Assembly (NCBI GenBank): GCA_022509005.1
Contig: JAFLUC010000024.1
Span: 1-33,961 of the forward strand
Length of the DNA stretch: 33,961 bases
From: Oscillospiraceae bacterium
GTDB lineage: Bacteria; Bacillota; Clostridia; UBA1381
Direction of reading: 5' to 3'
The notes under the pieces: model-generated
Databases searched by the model: none
The model's input: the letters and a program-made list of their open reading frames with translations, nothing else
What the model was told of the DNA's origin: nothing
Translations under genes and position numbers: made by a program
Shown: positions 26,307 through 33,961 of the stretch, one piece after another
Position numbering within the stretch: position 1 is the first letter of the stretch
Layout: each line of letters opens with the position of its first letter

Positions 26307-29300
26307 TCAATCTGTAAATACAACCACACTTAGCGGTTTCATGGTGTCAAGACCATCCCATACAAATATCTTTACCGTTCCGGTTTCCGGTTTCGCGAAT
26401 TCCTCGCTGAGTTCCGCGTCACCATTTACATCTTTTATACTGATACTCGTCAGTTTACCATCAGCATCATAGCTCGCGATAATGAGCTTCGCGGGAATAT
26501 CGCTGCCATTAAGACTTATTTTCAGAATGCTGTCATTTTCAAAATATGCTGATTTTATTACATAGTCATATTCTGACGGTGCATCCGTAGGAACAGCTGT
26601 CGGTACATCTGTAGCAGGCGGTTCTGTCGGCGCATCCGTGGGAGGTGCGGTCGGTGTAACTGTCGGGGTCTCAACTGTCTTGCTGTAGGTCGCGGTCAGA
26701 TCCGCCGCATTACCTAAATATTTATGACCGGAATCTCCATCATATGGGTCCTGAACATACAGCACATAAATTTTATGAGTTCCGTTTATGCCGCTGATGT
26801 TTTTAAGATCAAGCTCATTATTACCTGTGGTAATAATCTGGTTTACAATCTCTGTTCCTGCAGGACTGTCAACATGAATTGATACATATGTATTATCATA
26901 TCTTACCGATTTCATGTTAAGCATAAGCGCCTTTAATCCGTCAAAATCAAAGTCCTCAACCGCGTATCCTATTTTTACACCATTTCTGTTATAAATATAT
27001 CCGATGCTATAGCCGTCACCGTCTGCCTTTGGTGCGGAGCCGTTATCACTTGCGTAGAATTCAGTTACATCCGTTGCCTTATATACTTTGTCGCCTTCTA
27101 CAATATTTGTGCCGAAATTGGTGATTGTATATGTCTTGCCTGCCTCGACTGCAAATGTTGCAAGATTTCTGTCTGTGTTAAGTGTCACTTCAACTGCATT
27201 TCCATTTTCATCCGTAATTGTTACTTCAGACATATACTTTGAACGAACACTGATGTCCTTTGTTTCTGTAGCATGTATTTTAGCCTCAGTCGGCTTTGCA
27301 TCGTTCCATGAAAGGTCAACTGTTGCTCCCTCTCGTGTCTTGAAGCCTTTGAATGAACCGTCCTTCCATTGCTCCGGAAGCGCTGGGAGAAGCGTTATTG
27401 CTCCGTCATGACTCTGAATAAGCATTTCGATCATTCCGGCTGTCGCGCCGTAGTTACCGTCTATCTGGAAATTCGGATGCTGATCGAACAGGTTCGGAGA
27501 TGTTCTTGTTGTAAAAAGCTGTTCAAGCATTGTTGAAGCCGCGTTTCCGTCAAGTGCCCTCGCGTTAAGTCCTATTCTCCACGCAAGCCCCCAGCCCTGA
27601 CCGCTTCCTGTGCTTCTTGCTGAAACAGACTTCTGGTACGCCTTAAATATCTTCTGCTCGTTTTCATCCTCGCTGTAACCGCTTAAATGCGTTCCAGGGA
27701 ATATCTCCCACAAATGTGAGCAGTGACGGTGATTTGTCGTATTGCTTGCGCCGTGGTCATAAACATTTATTGTCTCACCTGTAAACGGATTTGTAACCGT
27801 CCACTGCCCGCTGTCTCTTTTTGAAATATCAAAGCTTACATCTCCGCGCGCCCATTCTTTTATAAGTCCCGCACTGTCAATTAAGTTCGGAGCAATTTTG
27901 CCTTGCTCATCGCCCAAATAATCAGAAGGCATCTGCGCGTCAATCTTTGAAAGTAAGTCTGCGTTTTCCTCAGTCTTGCCTAATATTTCGCTTGATTGAC
28001 GAACCATATCATAAAGGTTTCTTACAAGCTGCGTATCCATTGCCGGTCCCGGCTGAACACCGCCCTGTTCTGGTGAGCATGACGCTGCGGTTACTAAATA
28101 ACCTGTAACAGGATCAATAACTAAGAACTGAGTAAAGAACTTAGCCGCGCCGACCATATACGGATAGATCTCGGCAAGATATTCCTTGTCTCTGTTATAC
28201 AGATAATACTGCCATGCGTGGTCGAGAAGCCATGCACCGCCTGTAGGCCAAAGTCCCGCTGTCGCATTATCTATCGGCTGGGTTCCTCGCCATAAATCAT
28301 AATTGTGGTGCATTACCCACGGGTCGCCCGGCTGATATGTGTCATCTCCGCGCTCGTTATATATGCCGTACTGATAAGCTGCGGTGATTGAACCGCTCTG
28401 CGCCAACTCATCAAATGTATCAATAAATGGTCTTTCGCTATCGCCTATGTTAAGAGGCTGAGCTGCCCAGTAGTTCATTTCAGTATTTATATTAATTGTA
28501 TATTTTCCGTTCCATGAAGCCGAAAACGCCGCATTCCATTTACCGGTAAGATTCAATGGCTGGCTTTCAGGGATATCAATTTCTCCTGAACCACTTGCCG
28601 CTCTTCCATCACGTGAACCGCTTATAATAAGATACTTGCCGTAGTTAAATTCAAGCGCCGCAAGCTGATTGTCGCCCTCAGAATAAGTGGTATACACACC
28701 TGCTTTGTTGGCGTCAGAAGTTTTTGAGCTTGCGCCCGTCAGGAAGCCTGATTTACCGTTTATCGGCTTGCGCACACGTTCTTCAGTAGGCGTTTTACTG
28801 TAGTCTTTTCCGCCCGTGTTTGAAAGACTAAGCTCTGTTTTTGAAAACTGCTCTGTAAAGTCCGCTAAATGGCGCGATTTGATTTGCTCATATGTCTTTG
28901 ACTTTACATTATTCATATAATATTCACAGTCACGGGCAGGCTTCGCGTTATCAAGAGTCAGATAATCAACGTAATTTGTTGCGCCCACGACATAAATATT
29001 TGCGCTCTTTCCGCCTTTTACTGTAACCGTTGAATTGTCAGACGATACAGAGAACGCGCCTTCACCATCAAGAAGCATACGCGCCTCAAAATTGATCACG
29101 TTTATCTGCGCGATATTTCTGTCCTTATTTCCGTTTGTTACAGCTGCTCGGAGTTTAACTTCCTTATCACTTATCTTTTCATATGAATAATAACCATTGG
29201 TCATATGATATGTATGAAGCTGCGCGGAGAAATCAAGATCAGCGTTAGATTCAAGATGTGTTACAACAACCTGATCGGGATAGCTTGCGAAGCTCTCGCG

Positions 29301-30179
29301 CTTGTAATGGTTGCCGTCTAAGTCATACTCAACCGTTACAACTCCGGTGTTCATATCAAGGCTCTTTGTGTAATTTGAAGCTTTCGCGCTGTCATGATTG
29401 AAGTTTAGGAATACCTCAACAAAGGACTTGTACGCTCTTTGCTTTGTAGGAGTACCTAAAAATGTCTCCTCAACCATCTTTTCCATGCTCCAACGCTTCT
29501 GAACAGCTTCGTTATTAGCGGAATTGTCAATATTTAACGCCTGGTTTGCAATACTCTTATTTGCAAATTCCGGATATTTTGTTCTGAATGTCTCATCGCC
29601 TACTACAACATCCGCCGCTCCTATCTCTGCCGGATCGTCATTTTCGTCAGCGCCTCTGAAATACCGCCAACTTTCCGCGTCGCTGCCGCCGGTCTGGTCT
29701 TTTGTCAGAATTTTACCGCTAACCTCATAGGCTTTTTTCATAGTATCAATTACGTTACCCTGCTCGTCAACCAATGTGCCGTAAGGCGAACCGTCCCAGC
29801 AGGTGTCCTCATTGATCTGGATAACCTCGTTATTAATTCCGCCGGCAACCATTCCAGCCATTCTTCCGTTTCCTATTGGATAGAAATTAGTCCATACAAA
29901 CTCAGAATAATCCCAGCTTTGGTATGTTTCTCCCGGCTTTGCATAAGGACTTTGAATATTAAGCGGGTCAGCGGACTTTGCCGCATTCGGATCAACATCT
30001 TGCACGGTCTGATACTTACCTGTTTCAGCAAGAACTTCTTCAATGGTTCTATCCGTCCACATAACTGTTTCCGGATCAAACTGCGCTGCCGCGTCCGCCC
30101 CTGCCGTTATGGATGGTATAAGATTTGCGGATAGGCACAAAGCGGATGCCGCGCTTATAAATTTCTTCATTTCTTTCAT
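26307..30179 (-). CDS. Secreted GH95 alpha-L-fucosidase, multi-domain
   Basis: This encodes 1290 residues from the ATG at 30177-30179, 6 bases after GGAGGAG. A signal peptide (about 1-30) is followed by the GH95 N-terminal domain (WTNFYPIGNGRMAGMVAGG; INEDTCWDG). The (alpha/alpha)6 catalytic part has N563 and N565 (ININTEMNYW), E704 (SCSPEQGG) and D907 (FQIDGNYG). Their spacing matches the N421/N423, E566 and D766 set of Bifidobacterium AfcA, an inverting 1,2-alpha-L-fucosidase. It probably removes terminal fucose from mucin or milk-type glycans. After a beta domain, a CBM6-like region lies at about 1045-1165, then a Thr/Pro linker (1170-1196). The last 90 residues form a module shared with the surface protein at 31828. 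It is divergent from a MocR-like gene. Confidence 0.9.
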   Translation of the reverse strand: MKEMKKFISAASALCLSANLIPSITAGADAAAQFDPETVMWTDRTIEEVLAETGKYQTVQDVDPNAAKSADPLNIQSPYAKPGETYQSWDYSEFVWTNFYPIGNGRMAGMVAGGINNEVIQINEDTCWDGSPYGTLVDEQGNVIDTMKKAYEVSGKILTKDQTGGSDAESWRYFRGADENDDPAEIGAADVVVGDETFRTKYPEFANKSIANQALNIDNSANNEAVQKRWSMEKMVEETFLGTPTKQRAYKSFVEVFLNFNHDSAKASNYTKSLDMNTGVVTVEYDLDGNHYKRESFASYPDQVVVTHLESNADLDFSAQLHTYHMTNGYYSYEKISDKEVKLRAAVTNGNKDRNIAQINVINFEARMLLDGEGAFSVSSDNSTVTVKGGKSANIYVVGATNYVDYLTLDNAKPARDCEYYMNNVKSKTYEQIKSRHLADFTEQFSKTELSLSNTGGKDYSKTPTEERVRKPINGKSGFLTGASSKTSDANKAGVYTTYSEGDNQLAALEFNYGKYLIISGSRDGRAASGSGEIDIPESQPLNLTGKWNAAFSASWNGKYTININTEMNYWAAQPLNIGDSERPFIDTFDELAQSGSITAAYQYGIYNERGDDTYQPGDPWVMHHNYDLWRGTQPIDNATAGLWPTGGAWLLDHAWQYYLYNRDKEYLAEIYPYMVGAAKFFTQFLVIDPVTGYLVTAASCSPEQGGVQPGPAMDTQLVRNLYDMVRQSSEILGKTEENADLLSKIDAQMPSDYLGDEQGKIAPNLIDSAGLIKEWARGDVSFDISKRDSGQWTVTNPFTGETINVYDHGASNTTNHRHCSHLWEIFPGTHLSGYSEDENEQKIFKAYQKSVSARSTGSGQGWGLAWRIGLNARALDGNAASTMLEQLFTTRTSPNLFDQHPNFQIDGNYGATAGMIEMLIQSHDGAITLLPALPEQWKDGSFKGFKTREGATVDLSWNDAKPTEAKIHATETKDISVRSKYMSEVTITDENGNAVEVTLNTDRNLATFAVEAGKTYTITNFGTNIVEGDKVYKATDVTEFYASDNGSAPKADGDGYSIGYIYNRNGVKIGYAVEDFDFDGLKALMLNMKSVRYDNTYVSIHVDSPAGTEIVNQIITTGNNELDLKNISGINGTHKIYVLYVQDPYDGDSGHKYLGNAADLTATYSKTVETPTVTPTAPPTDAPTEPPATDVPTAVPTDAPSEYDYVIKSAYFENDSILKISLNGSDIPAKLIIASYDADGKLTSISIKDVNGDAELSEEFAKPETGTVKIFVWDGLDTMKPLSVVVFTD

Positions 30180-30213
30180 TTAATTCTCCTCCGCCTTATA
30201 AATTTATAATATT

Positions 30214-30219
30214 ATTATA
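30214..30219 (-). promoter_or_regulatory. -10 element of the fucosidase gene
   Basis: TATAAT on the minus strand with no good -35 (TGTTTT-like at 17 bases). A weak -35 fits an activated promoter. A palindrome lies just upstream. Confidence 0.55.
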
Positions 30220-30243
30220 GCGTATATCACGAACAAAAAACAG

Positions 30244-30255
30244 TGCCACGTGTCA
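30244..30255. promoter_or_regulatory. Palindrome upstream of the fucosidase promoter
   Basis: TGCCACGTGTCA fits TGnCACGTGnCA, a symmetric 12-bp site centred between the divergent promoters, just upstream of the fucosidase -35 region. It is a candidate regulator site. Confidence 0.5.
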
Positions 30256-30282
30256 TATTTTTTTTGATACCAGATGTTTTTA

Positions 30283-30311
30283 TTGCAAACAAAGAAATAT
30301 AATGGTATAAT
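30283..30311 (+). promoter_or_regulatory. Promoter of the MocR-like gene
   Basis: TTGCAA (30283-30288), 17-base spacer, TATAAT (30306-30311) with TG one base before the -10. Confidence 0.8.
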
Positions 30312-30349
30312 AAGGCTAAGTCACATTGATATGAGAAAGGATGGTTATT

Positions 30350-31702
30350 ATGTATATAGAACTTGATAAAAAACGCGGGAAAGCATTGTATCTGCAATTG
30401 TATGAAGCCATTTCGGAAGATATTATCATGGGAAGACTTCGCAACGGAGTCCGCCTCCCTTCCCGCCGTGATCTGGCAAATCAGCTTAGTGTATCACAGA
30501 ATACGGTAGACGGTGCATATAAGATGCTGCTTGACACAGGATATGTAATCTCAGTTCCGCGCCAGGGATATATCGTATCGTTTAAAGCCTCCGTATATGA
30601 CAGAGATATACCGTGGGAGATAAATGCTCCGGAAGAGGTTGTTTTCAGTCCAAACGGAATTGACATTTCCCATATCAACCGCGCATCATATGCAAAGCTG
30701 TTAAAAGATACTGCTTATAATGATGATATTTTTTCTTATGTTGATAAAAGCGGTGAAATTGCCCTCAGAAGCGCAATTTCTAAATATCTATACTCATTCA
30801 GAGGTATTAAATGTTCACCCGACCGTATAATCGTTGGAGCCGGCGCAGAATATCTGCTCTCATCGCTTGCTGTACTTTTTCCGCCTGATATATCCATTAT
30901 CATGGAAAATCCATGTGACACGCATTTCTACAGAGGTCTCGCCGCGTACAGAAACAGAGTTATCACACTTCCTTTAAATATTGATGAATTTGATATGGAC
31001 GCGCTTTATTCATCAGATGGTAAGATATTATTCATTGAGCCCGACGCGCGTTTTCCGAGAAGCTCATCACTTAATGAAAAAATGCGTCAGGAAATTTTAG
31101 ACTGGGCCAATGCGGAGAATGGACGATATATAATTGAAAACTGCTGCGATTCTGAAATTCAATGGGATTTACATAAAACCATCCACAGCATGGATAACAA
31201 CAATAAAGTGATATACCTCGGGAGTTTTTCGCGGTCTTTCTGTCCCGCGGTAAAAACATCATACATGGTTCTGCCGCCGGATCTTCTAGCGTTATGGAAA
31301 CGAGGCCATGTCTATTATTATGCGCTTACTTCAAAAACGGAACAGCTTGCGCTTGCGGAATTTATTAATAAAGGATATTTTACAAAGCATTATAAGGCTA
31401 TGCGAAAAACATATAAAGAAAAACGTATGTACCTCACAGAATGTCTTACTAATGCTTTCGGAGACAATTTCATTCTGCGCGGCATTTCTGGGAGTACCTA
31501 TATCAGTGCAGAGGTGAGCAGTATGACAGCAGATGAAATCAAAAAAGCAGCCCGCCTGAATGGTGTAAAACTGCTTTCGATGAATTCGTATAATATAAAT
31601 AAGGATACTTATCCGATAGACAATGACCGACTTGTAATCGGATTCGGCGATTTGACGCGCGAAAAAATCAACCTCGGGGCACGGCTTATTCAAATAAAAT
31701 GA
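30350..31702 (+). CDS. MocR/GntR-type regulator with degenerate aminotransferase domain
   Basis: This encodes 450 residues from the ATG at 30350, 9 bases after AGAAAGG; the ATG at 30341 touches that site. Residues 1-70 form a GntR winged helix (LRNGVRLPSRRDLANQLSVS; QNTVDGAYKMLLDTGYV). The rest has the fold-type I aminotransferase layout of MocR regulators, which normally bind PLP. The Schiff-base lysine of the usual GSFSK motif is Arg (R295 in GSFSRSFCPAVK). The following arginine position is K302. The usual E-D-D-Y-D motif reads E-N-C-C-D (263-267), replacing the ring-nitrogen Asp by N264 and the Tyr by C266. So it probably does not form a normal PLP aldimine and may bind another ligand. 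Its divergent position suggests control of the fucosidase gene. Confidence 0.85.
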   Translation: MYIELDKKRGKALYLQLYEAISEDIIMGRLRNGVRLPSRRDLANQLSVSQNTVDGAYKMLLDTGYVISVPRQGYIVSFKASVYDRDIPWEINAPEEVVFSPNGIDISHINRASYAKLLKDTAYNDDIFSYVDKSGEIALRSAISKYLYSFRGIKCSPDRIIVGAGAEYLLSSLAVLFPPDISIIMENPCDTHFYRGLAAYRNRVITLPLNIDEFDMDALYSSDGKILFIEPDARFPRSSSLNEKMRQEILDWANAENGRYIIENCCDSEIQWDLHKTIHSMDNNNKVIYLGSFSRSFCPAVKTSYMVLPPDLLALWKRGHVYYYALTSKTEQLALAEFINKGYFTKHYKAMRKTYKEKRMYLTECLTNAFGDNFILRGISGSTYISAEVSSMTADEIKKAARLNGVKLLSMNSYNINKDTYPIDNDRLVIGFGDLTREKINLGARLIQIK

Positions 31703-31757
31703 GAGATCAAATCATTCTCCCGTGGTGGGGATCGCTCATTCCCTTAAATAAATTGGT

Positions 31758-31797
31758 AAAAAAACGGCAAGATTCACATGAAACTTGTCGTTTTTTT
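31758..31797. terminator. Bidirectional terminator after the MocR-like gene
   Basis: The stem AAAAAAACGGCAAG/CTTGTCGTTTTTTT (31758-31771 with 31784-31797; one G-T pair) has T tracts on both strands. It serves both the MocR-like gene and the convergent surface-protein gene. Confidence 0.85.
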
Positions 31798-31827
31798 ATT
31801 TCTTCACTATTATTCACTTTTCATATA

Positions 31828-33961
31828 TTATTTCGGGATTGCAACATTTGCAAGCGGCGAATAGTTTCCGTCCCACAAGAATGCACGAATCTCTGCGCCT
31901 ATGTTATCAAGTGCACCGATTTCAAGTGGCTTTGTTTCTCCCGCGCCGATTGTTTCAGAAACATATTTTACTGAAACAAGCTTGCCATATTCGTCATATG
32001 CCGCGCTGATAATAATAACCGTCATTTCGTCTGCACCGTCATTTTTGAATGTAACAGTCGCATTGCCCGTGCTGTCAACCTTAAATTTGCCATCGTCAGA
32101 TGGCGGCTCTTCACCGGTTACCTTCACCGTTACGGTGACCGGCTCAACTTCCATATAGTTAGTCTCCCCGGATGCCGATACTGTGATCACCGCGTCTCCC
32201 CTTGTGTCACCTGCGGAGATCTCTAGTGTATGACCTTCCACGGAAACTGCCGCGACGGACTCATTATCAGAGATCGCATTCAGCGCTCCATCGCCTGTAT
32301 AGGTGATAACAGCCGTATCTGCCTGCTTGCCTTGATTCAGGTCAAATGTGAATGAGCTCGGCTCTACGCTCAGCACTGCAGCGGCTTTAGTAATTTCAAA
32401 TTCCTTTGCGGCAGATCTGGTATAGTTTCCATTAAATACGAGCTTCGCTGTGGCGGTACCCACATCCACGTTATCCGAATACATGAGTGTATAATCTGAT
32501 CCCTCTGCCAGTTCTATACCTTTGAACATTACTTCCACTGAGGGGTTAATGGGCGATCCCGTATAGGTGACAGGAGCAATATCGAGAATCTTCACGCGCT
32601 CACCATCAACAGGCAATACTTCAAAGGTAATGATCTCCGTTTCTGTGGAAACTTCATTCTGCCATGGATAATTCGCGATCTTTTTGACACCGACTTGATA
32701 TACACCCGCATCCCTGGCCACTACATTACCTATTTCATCCAGCGAACAACCGTCTGTAATCGGAGTAAACTCATACCCATCAGTTGCCAAAATACCGCTT
32801 TGCAGATGTCCGTTATATTCCAGACTGACGCCTGACGGAGTGTTTTCCACTGCATATTCCGTTTCGCCCTGAACCTCTACAACGACCGTGGATTCCACCG
32901 CGTTATAATTCTGTCCCTGCGGTGCTGACAGCGTTAACTGTGTGATACCGGGACCTACGCCCTGAACTGTTAACATGCTGCCGTCTATCCGTGCTGTCGC
33001 TACCTGTTCGTCCTCTGATATCACGGTAAGACTCTGCATATTGTCTCCGCTGTATATAATGCGTATGGACACAGAATCTTTATCATCCTTTAAGGAGATA
33101 CTGGTCCTTTCAACCGACAAAATAGCTTCAGCGTGGTCGATAGAATAGGAGATTTCCTTATCCTGTGCAGTTCCGTCCTCCCAGAGAAAGCCATCCAAGA
33201 TACTGGCAGTCGCAACATAGGTTCCGGCATCCGTCGCTGTATTGCCGGTAATTGTATAATGACCGTTTGCAGATGCCGGAACGCCAGTCTGGACGCGGCC
33301 GTTATAGCGGAGTCCGGATACAGCCTTCGGAGTCTGCACCTGTCCATAGCCGTCAATAATCTTAAATGTACCGGAAAGGAAGCCGAGATAATCGTTGATG
33401 CCATCAATATAGATTTTAGCCGTACCAACTGCGTTGTTGTCCTCATAGCGTATCACATAATCTTGACCTGGCGTCAGAATTGAACTGTCATAACTCACCT
33501 GCGGTATCGGCATAATCTCATTTTTGTCATATGCCTGCGCGGGAATGGCGCCCATAAATCCATGCTCTTCCAGGTTGTAGTAAATACGGAATGGCACTGA
33601 ACGCGTTCCGCTGCAGCGGTTGATACCCGTAATCGTCATGTAGGCAGTTCCCGCATTGACATTGTCTCTATATGTGACAACATAATCTCCCTGCTGCGAT
33701 TCGGTATTCGGAGCCTGCACAAGGACAGTTCCATCCGGAGCTGTGACCTTGATTTCCGGAACTATGGCTGAGCCTGTATAATACTGGCTTCCCGCCTCGT
33801 CAATGCCGATGATATCAATGTCGCAGTTATACAGGAAATACTCAGTGTTTCCGTACTCCGCCACCAGTTTTTCTATCGCCGCTGCAGCATCAATGGCGCC
33901 GGCGCTGCCTGTGGCATTGCCACGATAATTCGGCTTTCCTACCATGGAATGTGCCGTTGAC
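31828..33961 (-). CDS. Large repeat-rich surface protein (N-terminus off the window)
   Basis: The frame is open from the stop at 31828 to the right edge, about 710 residues. An internal ATG at 33945 is not taken as the start because the frame continues through it. The start of the visible part (GNATGSAGAIDAAAAIEKL) could be the tail of an enzyme domain, but I cannot name it. Then come several beta repeats of the type 'YTGSAI.P...GDYVVTYRDNVNAGTA...ITG', MBG/Ig-like modules found in bacterial surface proteins. They alternate with Big-like domains (about 140-residue units opening VxxTPSGVSLEYNG). The last 85 residues (SAAYDEYGKLVSVKYVSE, then IRAFLWDG) resemble the C-terminal module of the fucosidase. 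It is probably secreted and adhesive or enzymatic; the function is unknown. Confidence 0.75.
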   Translation of the reverse strand, partial: STAHSMVGKPNYRGNATGSAGAIDAAAAIEKLVAEYGNTEYFLYNCDIDIIGIDEAGSQYYTGSAIVPEIKVTAPDGTVLVQAPNTESQQGDYVVTYRDNVNAGTAYMTITGINRCSGTRSVPFRIYYNLEEHGFMGAIPAQAYDKNEIMPIPQVSYDSSILTPGQDYVIRYEDNNAVGTAKIYIDGINDYLGFLSGTFKIIDGYGQVQTPKAVSGLRYNGRVQTGVPASANGHYTITGNTATDAGTYVATASILDGFLWEDGTAQDKEISYSIDHAEAILSVERTSISLKDDKDSVSIRIIYSGDNMQSLTVISEDEQVATARIDGSMLTVQGVGPGITQLTLSAPQGQNYNAVESTVVVEVQGETEYAVENTPSGVSLEYNGHLQSGILATDGYEFTPITDGCSLDEIGNVVARDAGVYQVGVKKIANYPWQNEVSTETEIITFEVLPVDGERVKILDIAPVTYTGSPINPSVEVMFKGIELAEGSDYTLMYSDNVDVGTATAKLVFNGNYTRSAAKEFEITKAAAVLSVEPSSFTFDLNQGKQADTAVITYTGDGALNAISDNESVAAVSVEGHTLEISAGDTRGDAVITVSASGETNYMEVEPVTVTVKVTGEEPPSDDGKFKVDSTGNATVTFKNDGADEMTVIIISAAYDEYGKLVSVKYVSETIGAGETKPLEIGALDNIGAEIRAFLWDGNYSPLANVAIPK

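Overview
The window looks like a chromosomal segment of a low-to-mid GC Gram-positive bacterium of the class Clostridia, probably a gut or rumen type. The reasons are strong AGGAGG ribosome binding sites, sigma-A type promoters, a tig-clpP-clpX operon, HrcA/CIRCE-controlled groESL, S-layer-homology surface proteins, a BlaI/M56 pair and secreted or cytosolic glycan-degrading enzymes. I cannot fix the genus. No tRNA, rRNA, CRISPR array, transposase or phage gene was seen.

Layout. (1) 1-7142, minus strand: a small secreted protein followed by three tandem paralogues of a large S-layer-homology/beta-propeller-like surface protein; the last one runs off the left edge. (2) 7194-9133, minus: a BlaI repressor and an M56 (BlaR1-like) membrane protease with two clear BlaI-type operators over the promoter. 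The protease has no penicillin-sensor domain and ends in a short segment also found in the neighbouring small secreted protein. (3) 9155-13912, minus: tig, clpP, clpX and lysA in one direction. (4) 13981-16319, plus: a cytosolic GH3 enzyme with inverted domain order. (5) 16324-18781, minus: metY-cysK (sulfur assimilation) behind a leader with a 17-codon upstream ORF ending Cys-Asn-Lys-Arg-Cys. (6) 18812-20492, minus: two translationally coupled HTH regulators and a zinc-ribbon/membrane/YARHG protein. (7) 20604-23566, minus: a class A penicillin-binding protein with a TTG start. (8) 23586-26292, plus: a small anchored extracytoplasmic protein, then groES-groEL. (9) 26307-31797: a secreted GH95 alpha-fucosidase divergent from a MocR-type regulator whose PLP-binding residues are replaced. 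(10) 31828 to the right edge, minus: a long repeat-containing surface protein that shares a C-terminal module with the fucosidase.

How the parts work together. Proteostasis genes (tig, clpXP, groESL) and envelope genes (PBP, SLH proteins, BlaI/M56) are interleaved with glycan use (GH3, GH95) and amino-acid synthesis (lysA, metY, cysK). Most units have a recognisable promoter and terminator, so transcription can be read fairly directly. The most interesting signals are the cysteine-ending leader peptide before metY-cysK, the MocR-like regulator that seems to have lost PLP chemistry, the M56/small-protein pair, a two-hairpin repeat whose second stem differs between copies but stays paired, and a 39-bp module that joins a terminator tail to the next promoter at two loci.
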